From Rhizophagus irregularis (taxonomy: Eukaryota; Glomeromycota; Glomeromycetes; Glomerales; Glomeraceae): DNA of 64,000 nucleotides. The translations under genes were made by a program, and so were the position numbers. Every line of letters starts with the position of its first letter. The first letter of the stretch is position 1. A model generated the notes under the pieces. The model searched no databases. It worked only from the letters and a program-made list of their open reading frames with translations, and was not told where the DNA came from. Of this stretch, positions 35,201-46,312 are shown piece by piece. The DNA lies in the NCBI RefSeq assembly GCF_026210795.1, contig NC_089445.1, forward strand, positions 2,914,001-2,978,000. The letters run 5' to 3'.

Positions 35201-35850
35201 CTATTCTGATATTCTATCTGGATTATTAATTCAACTACCTCTTCCCTCCTCAACAGATCTTCTGTTTCTTTATACAATAAATCCCTGAATAACTTTATTG
35301 CTAACTTCTTAACATGTATTGCTTTCATTTCATTTTCCAATATCGTGTTATACCAATCCCAAAATTTTTGAAATCTATTTTCAACATCCCAATCTTCTAA
35401 AATGTATCCATGTTCCATTATTTCTGGACATCCAATTAATCGATCAAATACTTCATTTTCTAAGTCTCCTTCAATACAATCCCTTACAATCACTACTATT
35501 ATTATTCTCAATCCTTTTTCTTTCATTTTCGGTTGTTGTCTGTACCTTATTGATTCAATTATTCTATCTACTATATTCCTGCATTTTCCTTTATGTATTG
35601 TATCCTCCCTTTCTCTATTGTCCATACTTAATAAATTCAATAATTCTTTATGTGTCACATTATTGTACATTAGTATTGTATCCTCGAATTTAAATAAAGC
35701 ATCCCAAAATTTCTTGAATGCTGCTGATACTTCTCTTTCTATTGGATTACATATTTCACATGCTAAACATTCCTCTGGTTCTATCACTCCTAGGTCATGT
35801 TCTCGTTTATGGTTTATATATCCAGCGTTCCAAACATGGTACCATTCCAT
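32266..35850 (-). CDS. Gag, 1,194 aa, with long N-terminal extension
   Basis: ATG at 35850. Residues about 1-640 are an unusual extension. It has an early Cys cluster (CLACEICNP, residue ~29) and two similar modules each carrying paired CxxC (CGNC...CKNC near 350 and CDEC...CRDC near 442), set among helical Leu/Ile/Glu-rich segments such as ILTEDFLGTFFELMGLSDE and ILTTEFMEKYFQEIDMDDK. A Ser/Glu/Asp-rich linker and a Pro-rich stretch follow. Residues ~690-900 are a Retrotrans_gag domain (DWVRQFETAF, AAAQWYNEK, RFRQILRIATRG). Two CCHC zinc knuckles lie near 942 (CYKCQQPGHYARECR) and 1118 (CGNCGQKGHYASECK), with Asn/Tyr-rich sequence between. Ordinary Ty3/Gypsy Gag is far shorter. The extension is intact and so probably selected. 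Confidence 0.9.
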   Translation of the reverse strand: MEWYHVWNAGYINHKREHDLGVIEPEECLACEICNPIEREVSAAFKKFWDALFKFEDTILMYNNVTHKELLNLLSMDNREREDTIHKGKCRNIVDRIIESIRYRQQPKMKEKGLRIIIVVIVRDCIEGDLENEVFDRLIGCPEIMEHGYILEDWDVENRFQKFWDWYNTILENEMKAIHVKKLAIKLFRDLLYKETEDLLRREEVVELIIQIEYQNRWGVDTQEEKDAWKRLIQKVRQRFIDTKQFTREPEDPESASPESYELEDSDGSIHYEIKIEDNVEWTVELLKRKIEEMGGRFTDKDIQRMWDLKIRIELILTEDFLGTFFELMGLSDEKLKDEINEWLTKETLRCGNCRNRKLPDMIADIGQCKNCEQKELLELKDDLEKLGYELNVSEIERMREFRISNSIILTTEFMEKYFQEIDMDDKELRIKLCEWINENTTFCDECGIRWINNKFDEGKTKCRDCENDENEIDIRVKRLKQVCDNNKIEITNGKLLRLISMGYTDGEILDQEFIEIFQGNKNEMEENLRRILDKFLKQQAGIEDSESSGNESDNEKSDGSEKESDGSGKDGEILNPNDTDNNENFEEPYEENIINRPGFDSSESSESNSEDKSEISDYNIENLFETPLTPPIPPIPPIVPIIMGATRAEVREDVRAALQAVWGHDIGNNWAGLIQANPVANAIEDAGNAAGGIISLPHFYGKEEEDVNDWVRQFETAFTAIGKAAGVNGARQAAMAATCLKGAAAQWYNEKKEANNGHLVNWQDNDNDNDLKHRVKQRFTREDVRKRKMLELKKITQGVNENVEAYTIRFRQILRIATRGHALDEELQVDNYIEGLTPGLGYQVRRQNPANLNDAVNTARREEEATNELIRKTRNIPVSTQRKGIDIQDDKPKNIFEKPLEKNYEDDLTEMFKKLEVKLTNQLSGQRRPSNNNRQGQPLRVCYKCQQPGHYARECRVNNGQANYRRPSNQNYNKGSNNYNGRSNNYNRQPNYQNNNRGFNTMEFDNYNDYNDQYEYDGQDYQDDYDQEYNYGDPYYQNNDVVFNHVDQDFYNNPRQTRSNIKNRSSDRDIDMEIDREQARRRNDKYASQQNKAAALPKRGFTSESLRKAQETKRNNNTCGNCGQKGHYASECKNERVEGIHRTSAFQRNIPKYNVLEDMKSTRANATFSQIIDISPEQRKIYYDGMRRYPQVD

Positions 35851-37060
35851 TTTTAATAAAATTCTCTGAAAATTTTCACATTTTTTACTTTTTATCCTTC
35901 TATTATATTTTATTTGACCTATACTGGGCTTGCCTTTACCTCATTTGTTCATTACTGAGTATGGTAGTTTACAGGTTTGTACAAATAAATTTATATTTTT
36001 CCTTAAAATTCCCAACCTAAGGTTGGAGTGTGATTCCATATTTGATTTCAACAATTTCATTATGTATCTTTAATTTAATTCCTTTTATACACATATTTTC
36101 CCATTTCTTCTTCATTAAATTAATTTCCTGTTACAATTATTATTATCTTGTTATTATCATTATTTTGTTATATTTAAAATAATAAGTGGGAGATCCAAAT
36201 CTCCCTCCTACATATTTTATTACTTTTAATTCATCCTTAACCTTTGTATATTTGTCCAGCAAATATTATTTTAATTCTTGTTAACGTTAATCATAATTTT
36301 TCTTGGGTACCCTCACAGAATTATTCTTAGCTAAGTTCACACAGAATTATCTTTAAAGGTCCTTCTCAGACCTATTCCCAATTGATCACACAGAATACCT
36401 CAATTGAGTTCACACAGAATCACACAGAATCACACAGTAAATCACACAGTATTAACCCTGCCATCTTAATTTATAGTGTCGGCTCTGGGTACACTTTTAT
36501 ATTATCCCCGCCATCTTAATTTATAGTGTCAGCTCTGGGTACACTTAGTATGATCAAAGTTCATACAAGACTTAATCTTAATCCTCTCATTCAATTATTT
36601 ACAATATTTTTATTCAAAACCCCTTCTAACTTGATTAGCCTCGCATTTCCCTTGATAATCAATTACTGCCATGCATATTTGATTCATATGCATGGAAATT
36701 ATTGTAATAATAATTTTTCATTGACATATCAGCCGGTGGTCAAGTTAGATCAAAAATTATAATTTATGAACATTATTTTTACATACATGTTTATATTTAT
36801 TCGAATTAATATATATTTTTTTTTTTCCATTGGTAACCTTTATTTTCGCATATCTTAAAATTTTAACATTAATACATTTTTAAATTCTTTTTCAACCAAG
36901 ACTTTAAACTTTTAATTTTATAACTTCTTAATTTTGTCGATCCTTAGGTGAAAGATTTTAATCTTTTACCTGTGATGATCATGTGATAAATGATCATTTC
37001 TTTTCTCGGAAATCCTGTACTCATAACCTGTAGTGATCATGTGAGGATGATCACTTTTCC
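35851..37060 (-). other. Retrotransposon 5' leader
   Basis: A non-coding leader of about 1.2 kb. It holds a ~38-bp direct duplication (CCATCTTAATTTATAGTGTC... at about 36462 and 36510), a run of TCACACAGAAT repeats at 36330-36450, and a duplicated GTGATCATGTGA block near 36970 and 37030. No ORF is supported. Packaging or RNA-structure roles are possible. Confidence 0.6.
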
Positions 37061-37080
37061 TTTCTCGGAGCATGCACCAC
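37061..37080 (-). promoter_or_regulatory. Primer-binding site, tRNA-Gly-like
   Basis: One base inside the 5' LTR the minus strand reads TGGTGCATGCTCCGAGAAAG, complementary to a tRNA 3' end of CTCGGAGCATGCACCA. The AGCATGC acceptor strand pairs with the GCATGCT that begins the tRNA-like relic at 28075. Confidence 0.65.
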
Positions 37081-37081
37081 T

Positions 37082-37670
37082 TGTAACACCTAAGCCCGTG
37101 ATAACTCACGTTGCCACTTTAGGTATTAACAAAATATCTCTTTATTAATAATATAAATAAATACAATAATATGCTTGGTTTAATAAAGTTAAATAACAAA
37201 TAAATAATTCATCATCAAAATTAGTCCAAGAATGTCCTTCTCAAAAGGTGATCTTCACGCCCTTTTATATTTGTTTTTGTGTAACCAAATTCATATTTTC
37301 AATTCATGGGTTTAAATTATCAAAGTATTTCCATTATTTTAATTCTGTATCCATTTGATCATCATGACCTCTTGAATTAGGATCTATAATACTAACGTAA
37401 TGATCAGCAAATTAGTCACCTGACACCTCAGATCACTCGACTTCATTTAATTTAGTATCTTTCGGATCTTTATTCATCCTTAGATCTCGTGACTGATAGT
37501 TTAGTGTCATCTCGGACCAATTATCCTTGAATCACCTGATCAATAGTTTAACGACTTTTCGGTCTATTTATTAATACAACTAAAAATAAATTAAAATTTT
37601 ATACACTAAGATTAAATATAATACTGCGCCTCACAATTAATAAATTTACTATGTATACTACGGCATTACA
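37082..37670 (-). repeat. 5' LTR
   Basis: 589 bp, near-identical to 27382-27970, with ACGG following at 37671. It should contain the element promoter. No TATA box is assigned because the whole LTR is AT-rich. Confidence 0.95.
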
Positions 37671-38069
37671 ACGGAAAAAATTAATCATGCGGAATGTATA
37701 CGGAATTTTAAACTTAATTGCCGATTCGGATATGATCAGCAGAAATTTGATATAAGAATTTGGGGTAAAATTTCGCCGATCACTTATTGAACACTTCAAT
37801 ATGGCACAAAACGCTTAAATAGTAAGTTTACACAAACTATTTTTGTGCACACAAAAATCATACGATCTAATGCAAAAAAGGCCAGAGAATTCGAATAAGC
37901 CTTCGTAAAACAGTCTTTAGTTGTATTTTTAACGACTTTACTATGTACGAACGCTGGATTCCAAGAAAATTATGAAAATTATAAAATATGCATTTAGCAA
38001 TTTTCCATAATAAAGTAATATAAATTTTGTTTATTTGAAAGGTTTAGACTCCTCAAAAAGTTACGACAC

Positions 38070-38800
38070 CACAGTTTTTTTGTCAACATTGAGTTCTATT
38101 TTTCTTAGATTTAAGGATTTCGTGGTAAGTTTTTTGGTGATTACGATTTTTTTTTCTTTTTATTGATTTTATTTTTCATCATTAGAAACAGTTTATGTAT
38201 TCGGAAGTCGGAAATATTTCTATTTAGTTGATTTATTTCATTGTAAATTTTTTTGTGGATCAATATTTAGAAACAGTTCGTCCTCGCGTTGTTTCTCTTT
38301 CTTTATGGATCCAAAGTAGAATTTGTTGATTTATCCTTGGATTTTGTGGTAAATATTATTCTAAGGTTCGAAGATGGGAAGGGTTTTCCTTTTTATTCTA
38401 GATTTTTTTTTATTTTGTCTCTTTTTATTGATTTTTTTATTTATCTTTTAGTAACAGTTCATCGCTCTCGTCTTTCTTATGAGTTGGAGAGGAAATTGAT
38501 CTTTTTTGTCCTAGGATTTCACGGTAATTTTTATGAGATTCGGAAGTGGGATCTTTTTTTCTGGGTGTTGTTTCGATTTGTTTCTTTTTTTGATTTTTTT
38601 TTTTATCTTTTAGGAACGATTTGCCTGGAATCCTTTAATTTTGGTGATTTTTTTAGAGGTTCTGAAGTGATCTTTTTTCTGATTTTATTTTTATTTTTTT
38701 TTATTGATTTTATTCTTTATCTTTTAGTCCTTTTGAATTTGTTGTGCAATTTGAGAATATTTCGCAATCTTATTTTTTTTTAAATTTAGATTATTGATTT
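38070..38800 (+). repeat. Degenerate ~150-170-bp repeats with splice-like boundaries
   Basis: Four to five diverged units. Each has a core starting AACAGTT or AACGATT just after a TTTATCTTTTAG-type acceptor, an ATTT(C/T)(A/G)(C/T)GG|TAA donor-like end, and a T-rich spacer containing TTTATTGATTTT. The architecture recalls the 24.6-25.9 kb array. The long open frame across 38289-38783 is Phe/Leu-rich low-complexity sequence and is not called. Confidence 0.5.
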
Positions 38801-38953
38801 AGGTTCGATTAGATTAGAATTTTTTTTTTTTAGCTATAGATTTATTATTATTATTTTCTTTCCACAATCATATATTGGATCGTGATACAAATTATATAGT
38901 AAATAAAACAAAAACAAAATTATCTAATTTTATTTGCATAATTGAATACAAAC

Positions 38954-41900
38954 TTATTGCTCAGATGACTCCGCTTCCTCAAGAAGCCTTAGTGCCATGG
39001 TTTTCTTGAATGATCGTGACGTGCTTGTTATCCAATTCGCAATTGTGGAAACTTTTGGTACGTCATCTTTGGAAATTTCGTTATCAGTCACTCTTTTCAA
39101 AAGCTCCTCGTGCATTTCATTAGCATTCATTTTGAGCCTAGGATTAGCAGTACCAGAGTGAAACATTATAGTAAGCAATCCCTTGACATGTTCTGTGATT
39201 CGTTTAGTTGGTACTTTTTGATTCACTTTTAAATTTTCAGATAGTGCCCATCCACAACCAAATACAATGGCACTACAAACAAAAAATATGAATATATTCA
39301 CAATAATTCAAATAACACTGACGATATAGAGGAGTACAACATACCTTTTTGATATTGGATCAATATCCATATCTTCGATTTGTTCTTCTTCAACCTGTTT
39401 AGTGTTTACAACTCTTTTATCAGGTATCCTGACGAAAAATAAACATTGATATGTTTCGTTTTACTTACTTCCTGAATTTCTTGATCTCCTTGGGTATTTT
39501 CTGAAAAGCATGATGTTTGTCAATACAAATTAATTACGGAACAATTTTGTTGAAAAAATTACCTTTTCTTGATGTCAATGGTACAGTCCATGATTTTGAA
39601 GGTTGTGTATGTGTTGTATAGATCGGAGTTGGTTTTCCAAAGGTGCGTGATTTTGTAATTTTATCAATTTGACAGTGGGAAATTTTATTCCAATTACCAA
39701 ATTCTGGCAGCGCACGGGTACATATATATCCAGTGTTCTCTCCTGTTTCAGGCCAAGTAAACTCATGCCAATTTGATATACCATTAATCGTTCCTAATTT
39801 TCCTTTTTCTATTCAAAATATATTATCATTCATTTTCTCAACAAAAAAAAACGAAACTAAATATTTACCTTTATCACGATCTGGTTCAAGATGAGATACA
39901 TGAGTACCTGAAAGGTCTTTGATGGCATTTTCAATGTCTTCTCCTTCTTCTATTTCATGTCCTATTTTTACCCATCTTTTTATTGCGTGAGAAATCTAAA
40001 ACAAATAATAATATGTATCAATTACTAATAATACAAAAAAATCAGGTATTTGTTCATACCTGAGCATGGTGAGAGTCTATTGCGGTTTTTGCTTCACCTG
40101 CTTCCAAAAATAACCATCTACGAGGACTTATATCATACCATTCCTTCCAATGGCCTATAATAATCATTAATTCTGTATTACGGTAATGTCCTCCATTGTC
40201 TGAAATAATAGTAACCCATTTTGGTTTTCGCTCCAAAGTTTCTATTACTGAATGTAATGAGGACGCCGTAAACCACCCATCCTGCCGAGTATCTCCAGAC
40301 CAATGGTCAAAAGCTTGCACTTCCAGGTTATTATTTTCAAGATTTTTCGTATACACAAGAACAGAATGAAGCGTCCATCCTCTTTTTCCGAACCATTCAT
40401 TTTTTGTTTCACGAGCTTTTTTGGGAAGAATTTTCATCTTATAATCTACAATTATTAAAGCTCCATCTGAATCAAGTTGAAAGAATTGAGCATTAAACTG
40501 TGCATTGAGGTAAGATTTGCGAGCATGATGTGCCATAAAAATAATCAACCGATTTTGATAGGCTGGTAACTTTTCTTGTTGTTCTTGTTCAAGGCTATTT
40601 TGTAAAGTATCAAAGAATGATAAAAGGGATTCACAGTTGTCACAAGTATCTGGATGGTCCAAATAACATTCACCAAATGCATGGGGTAGGCAATGACTGA
40701 TACATTTACTATGTTTCGCACAACCTGATGAATCAATATTCAATTCTTTTGCAAAATCTCTACGCAAATAACGTCTCAAAACTTGTGCTTGTATTTTTAA
40801 TTCTTTCTATTAAAAATTTAAATTAGAAGTATAAATACTAAAATAATTTATTCATTAATTAATAGGTAAATATATACCCGTAATTGAATATCAGAAACAT
40901 AATTGTCAATCAAATCTTCAATCTCCACAAAAACTTCGTATCCACATTCATTACAGGTTGAGCATAGGCCTCCCAAATCCTCTTTATATTGATATCGATT
41001 TCCCTGGAGACGTGTCATAAATGAAGTTCTTCGCATACCATTAGGGAATGATTCTGAAAACTTCTTCCATAACAATGCTTTAGTATCTTGAAGGTACAGT
41101 ACAGGCAATCCAGTTTCACTATCGGTCTTATAACTACTCATATTTACATTTTCTTTGTTTGAAAAAAAAACTTCAAATTGAACTAATGATTCCTCTGATA
41201 ATTTAACTCGTTGAACAATAGGTTTGAATAGTGGTGGAGCACCATAGCCAATAAATCGTGCATGTTTACGGGCTTCAAGAATGGTATGTGCACTGACCTA
41301 AATTTAAATATTTAATATCTGATATTAGAATTTAAAATAAAGAATTAATTATTCATATAATTTGAAACTAATATCTTACTCCCAATTGTAATTCTAATTC
41401 AGCATATGTAAAATCATCAGCAATAATTGATAATATACGTCGCTTGCCATCTGGAGTCTTATTATTTATCATCATTGCACGTATAAAGCAATCCCAAAAA
41501 ATTAGAGTTTGGTTTGGAATATGTCGGGGCTTGGTCTGGAGAAATCCTGATTTATATAACATGTATAATAAATTCTCATCTTTTTTGTAATCAATTGACC
41601 GCGTCCAAAATTGCCACTTAGAGTGATGATAGAATATTATTTTATTAGCTTATAATAAAAAAAATGGTGGTTATTTGCTATATCATAAATTTTCTTTGAT
41701 GGGTCGGGTCATGAGAATCTAAATTTTTTTTTTGCCCGTAATTTTTTTTTTTTTTAAAAAAAAATAATAATTGGTATAAATAATACTTCGAATATTTTTC
41801 TCTTTTTGGATACTACTATAACATATAAGATTTTTTATTACTTCGTAACAAAAATTTGATAAATTCTATTTATACTTTCTTTACATGATATTTTGCCATA

Positions 41901-43053
41901 TCTTTTTACTAAATTAAATTATAATAATTACTATTGAAATATATTTCATACTAATAATTTTTAGTTACTCTATTTTCTACACATATTTTTACAAATTAAA
42001 TTATACATAAAAATAAATTTTTACACATTACCATACCTCAGATTCATGAGATGACCAAGGCGTTATATTGTGACAACCTGCAGCACGTAATGTTGTTTTC
42101 CATGCTCTCAATTCTCGATCACTAAACTCATACTCACTTGGATAAAGTTTCTCAAGACTAGACGTAAATTCAATTATTGGATTTTCACTATTAGCCCAAG
42201 ATTCAAAGAATTGATACCATTTTACATTTGCAAGTGTTCGACGTTTAAGATTGTAATCAAATACAGATTTTAATAAAGGAAAATTGTGCCAATTATCTGG
42301 CGAGCATGTGGGTTTTGAATTCTCTTGAATAAATTTTCTTGTAAAGGAATTTTCAAGGCCAAAAAGTTGGATTCCTTTATATTGTTTTATAAACTTTGAA
42401 ATTTCCCATACTTCATTTGGAGAATTGGCTACAAACCGGTTTTTAATTTTGTAATCTTGATAAATTTCAAGTGTACAATCTTTATCTTCAATTGTAGATA
42501 CAAATATTGCCGGTTTATCATGATATTTATTGTTGAGTGAAGCTTTGTATCCTAACCCACCATTATTCCAATCTTCGCGTAATGAAGTGCCAATACTATA
42601 AACAAATATTAGATATTTTCCAAGAAGAAAAGAGAAAGGAAAAAAAGGAATATTTTGAGATAATTGTGAAATTATATCCTTATCATTCCATCCTATTACA
42701 AGTGGACCAGAAAAACGCGTTCGTTTTTGAAATATGCTAGCGTATAGATTCGAAACTGCAGCAGAAGAACTACTTTCTACACTGCTTGAAAAGACGCCTG
42801 AAGTACAAATAAACCCAGGAGCAAAAGAGTTTTCAGAATTTCCTAGTAAAATAGTGGTATAAAAGTCCATTTCATTTAGAACAGCTTTTGTGGTTTGACC
42901 AATACGAATCAGAAAATAATTTGAGATTTCATTTTCTTTATTGTCACTATTTTTTTGCCACCAAAGACGCGAATATGGCCCATAGTGCAAGTCTAATAGT
43001 ATAGAACCTACTACTAACAAGGTAACAACAATTTCACGAGCTTTAGGCGCCAT
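38954..43053 (-). CDS. DDE/RNase H-fold transposase-like protein, nine exons
   Basis: Inferred exons are 42037-43053, 41380-41616, 40878-41297, 40060-40806, 39869-39995, 39563-39808, 39469-39500, 39345-39428 and 38954-39272, about 1,080 aa. All introns are GT-AG. Exon 1 is a conserved N-terminal domain (LREDWNNGGLGYKASLN, FSDRELRAWKTTLRAAGC). Exon 3 has a CSTCNEC zinc-like pair. Exon 4 carries CAKHSKCISHCLPHAFGEC and then the catalytic core: IIVDYKMK, GWTLHSVLVYT, IISDNGGHYRNTE and FLEAGEAKTAIDSHHAQ, giving candidate D, D, E/D residues. The protein would cut and join DNA at the element ends. The join from exon 6 to exon 7 leaves the frame needed by exon 8 one base out, so this copy may be frame-shifted in its C-terminus. 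The 420-nt first intron holds a T/A-rich insertion. The superfamily is not assigned. Confidence 0.7.
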
Positions 43054-43166
43054 AAAAAAGAGACGACTTTGAGATTCAAAAACAATATATTTTTTATATG
43101 TTACTTATCCCCAATTTTTATAGTAAATAGCTATATGTGTCACTGCAGATCTTATCCGGACTAGCA

Positions 43167-46100
43167 ATTAATATTTTTAGAAGATAATTTTACAAAAATT
43201 CCGTATCATAACACGAGATCACATGATTGTTTATTGTTTTGTTATGATACGTTTTTTGTTTTTTATATAAACCCTTACTTTGATGAGTTTGATCTTCCGA
43301 TCTTCCTTTCTGTCTTTCCTTTCCTTTCTAAATTTTTCTTCTTTCTTCGTCACCCCCTTTTAAAAATAATTTTTTTTTTCGTACCTCACTTTAAAAAAAA
43401 TTTTTTTTCGTCACTCTCCTTTGAAAAAAAATTTTTTTTCGTCACCCCTTAAAAAAAAATTTTTCTTTTATTCCCACTCTTCTTTTTTTTTAAAAAATAT
43501 TTCTTCTTTCTATTTCTATTTCCTCTTTATAAAAAAATTTTTATTTTTCTAACTTTGACGTCCTCCCTTTAAAAAAAAAATTTTTTTTTAACTTTCCTAA
43601 CTTCGTTATCCCTCTTTTTATCAAAATATTTTTTTTGGTTTATTCTTTATTCCCCTTTCTTCTTTATTTATATTTAATTTCATAGGCCAGCAGATTTTTT
43701 TTGTGAGAATACTCAGTTTCTTTTTTTTTTTTTTTTGTAGATCAGTTTGGGAGTCCTTTTCTTTTTGTAGGATGATTCAGGATTTTTTTCTTTTTTTAGG
43801 TCAGTTCAAATTTTTTTGTTTTTTTGTATGTTGGGTTCAGATTCTTTTCTTTTTGTAGGTTGTTTCAGTTTTGTTGCTTCAGAGTCTTCTTTTATTGTAG
43901 GTCAGTTTTGGATTTATTTTGTTGTTTTGGTTTCTTTTTCATTAGACGCCTCATAATTCTTTTCTTTTATGTAGGTCAGACATTCTGGAGTTCTCTCTCT
44001 TTTTTTGTAGGAATGCTGACCTTTGGTGACTTGAACGATTGCAGATGGGGGTTTTGTTTCCAATCTTTTTTTTTGTTCTTTTAGGTTGTTTGACTCCAAA
44101 TGAACCTAAACTTATAGATAATTTAGGTGCAATAGGTGGTTTTAATAAAGAGTGAATTTTCATTTGTACTTTAATTGTATTTACATAAATCTAATTTCAC
44201 TTTATTAAATTAAATAAAAAATAAAAAATAAATATAGTAAACTGTAATACAAATAGTAAATTCAGTGACCAAATTGTATAAATTTCATGATAAAATCAGT
44301 GATCAAATCATGTAAATTCCATATAAATCCCGTGCAAATTCCGTATCCAAACCATATTTTTGGTAATATGGAATTGTGCATTTTTCCGTATCCTATTATG
44401 ATACGTTATTTCTAAGGAAAAAAAATCGTATAAAAACTTTATAAAAAACGTATCTAATTTTTTTATAGGGGGATATTTCTAATAAAAAAATTTTTTGAGA
44501 TTTTCTAAGATTCACATAAAATATTTTTGATAATTTTTTTTTTTGAGAGTTTTTTTGATAATTCATCAAATAACACCGTGAGAACGTTTTTAATGTATAA
44601 TTCAATAAAAAAAATGTTGCGAACCAATTTTTTATTGAATTATATATTAAAAAACATTTTTGCTATGCTTTTAATGAATTATTGAAAAAAACATTGCGAA
44701 TCTTTTTTTTTATTGAATTAAAACGTTATTACAATGCTTTTAATAAATTATTGAAAAAAACAGTGAACTTTTTTTTTATTGAATTATATATTAATAAACG
44801 TTCTCGCAACGTTATTTGATGAATTATCAAATTAAAACAATTTCAAAAAAAAAATCTTTATCAAAAATATCCTATATGAATCTTAGAAAATCTCAAAAAA
44901 AAAATTTTTTATTTAAAATATCCCATCCCTATAAAAAAATTGGATACGTTTTTTATAAAGTTTTTATACGATTTTTTTTTCTTTAGAAATAACGTATCAT
45001 AATAGGATACGGAAAAATGCACAATTCTGTATCACTAAATATATGGTTTGGATACGGAATTTGCACGGAATTCATATGGAATTTACATGATTTGATCACT
45101 GATTTTATCACAAAATTTATACGATTTGGTCACTGAATTTACTATTTGTATTACAGTTTACTATAATTATATTTACATAAATCTAATTTTACTTTATTAA
45201 ATTAAATAAAAAATAAAAAATAAACAAAATACAAATACATTATGAAAATTCCCTCCTCATTAAAACCACCTATTGCAACCAAAATTATCTATAAGTTCAG
45301 GTTCATTTGGAGTCAAACAACCTAAAAAAAACAAAAAAAGAAACATAAGAACGTCTAACCTAATTGGAAACAAAATCCCCCCTTCATATAATATCTGCAA
45401 TCGTCCAAGTCACCAAAGGTCAGCATTCCTACAAAAAAAAGAAAGAGAACTCCAGAATGTCTGACCTACATAAATGATAAGAATTATGGAGCATCTGATG
45501 AAAAAGAAACCAAAACAACAAAATAAATCCAAAACTAACCTACAAAAAAAGAAGACTCTGAAGCAATAAAACTGAAACAACCTACAAAAAGAAAAGAATC
45601 TGAACCCAACTTACAAAAAAAAAAAATGAAATTCAAACTGACCTAAAAAAAGAAAAAAATCTTGAACAATCCTACAAAAAGGAAAGGAAAAGACTCCCAA
45701 ACTGATCTACAAAAAAGAAAAAAGAAACTGAATCTTCTCACAAAAAAAATCTGCTGGCCTATGAAATAAAAAAAGGGATAAATATAAATAAAAAAGAAAG
45801 GGGAATAAAGAATAAATCAAAAAAAGAAATATTTTTTTAAAAAGAGGGTAACGAAGTTAGGAAAGTTAAAAAAAATTTTTTTTTTAAAGAGACGACGTCA
45901 AAGTTAGAAAAATAAAAAATTTTTTATAAAGAGGAAATAGAAATAGAAAGAAGAAAATTTTTTTTTAAAAAAAAAGAAGAGTGGGAATAAAAGAATAAAA
46001 TCAAAAAAAATTTTTTTTTTAAAGGAGAGTGATGAAAAAAAATTTTTAAAGTGAGGTACGAAAAAAAAATTTTTTTTTTTAAAAGGAGGGTGACGAAAAA

Positions 46101-46308
46101 AGAAGAAAAATTTAGAAAAAATAACAAAAACAAGACAAGAGAAAAAGAGAAGGAAGGGAAGACAGAAAGGAAGATCGGAAGATCAAACTCATCAAAGTAA
46201 GGGTTTATATAAAAAACAAAAAACGTATCATAACAAACAATAAATAATCACGTGATCTCGTGTTATGATACGAGATTTTTGTAAGATTATTTTCTAAAAA
46301 TATTAACT
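43167..46308. repeat. ~3.1-kb palindrome (fold-back) centred near 44.69 kb
   Basis: The left arm 43167-44692 matches the minus strand of the right arm 44694-46308 from end to end, with small indels. The outer pair is TTAATATTTTTAGAA, with GATCTTCCGATCTTCC matching GGAAGATCGGAAGATC further in. The inner pair is GATAATTCATCAAATAAC and GTTATTTGATGAATTATC at 44558 and 44811. Almost no spacer is left. A transcript crossing it would form a ~1.5-kb hairpin. CGTATCATAACA-type short inverted motifs sit at the edges. Confidence 0.8.
43690..44155 (+). other. Run of polypyrimidine-TAG mini-segments ending in a coding-like exon
   Basis: At least seven segments of ~30-45 bp each end in a T-rich tract plus TAG (ends at about 43740, 43771, 43800, 43859, 43901, 43965, 43977 and 44010). 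The last acceptor (44083-44084) is followed by 44085-44155, which reads CLTPNEPKLIDNLGAIGGFN and ends in TGA. The segments are too short for normal introns. The inverted copy in the right palindrome arm (45245-45770) has a frame change in the last exon. This may be the eroded 3' end of a gene captured by the element. Confidence 0.4.
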
Positions 46309-46312
46309 GTTA

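Larger units (their letters stand above)
27382..37670 (-). mobile_element. Ty3/Gypsy LTR retrotransposon, 10.3 kb, coding on minus strand
   Basis: Two 589-bp LTRs (27382-27970 and 37082-37670) begin TGTAAC and end TTACA on the + strand. They differ at one position that I could find (C/T in CCA[C/T]TTTAGG-type context), so insertion is recent. ACGG flanks both ends (27378-27381 and 37671-37674) as a 4-bp target duplication. On the minus strand the order is 5' LTR, primer site, long leader, gag, protease, RT-RNase H, a P-loop kinase plus integrase, tRNA-like relic, polypurine tract and 3' LTR. RT before integrase places it in Ty3/Gypsy. The copy is defective: there are frameshifts in pol, YIDG at the RT active site, and TGA within integrase. 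Confidence 0.95.

Noticed and set aside
34466-35869. Long + strand ORFs opposite gag (up to 190 codons).
   Set aside because: Antisense shadows of the gag reading frame; Ser/Asn/Phe-rich and without motifs.
38289-38783. 164-codon ORF.
   Set aside because: Phe/Leu-rich translation of T-rich repeat spacers with splice-like motifs inside.
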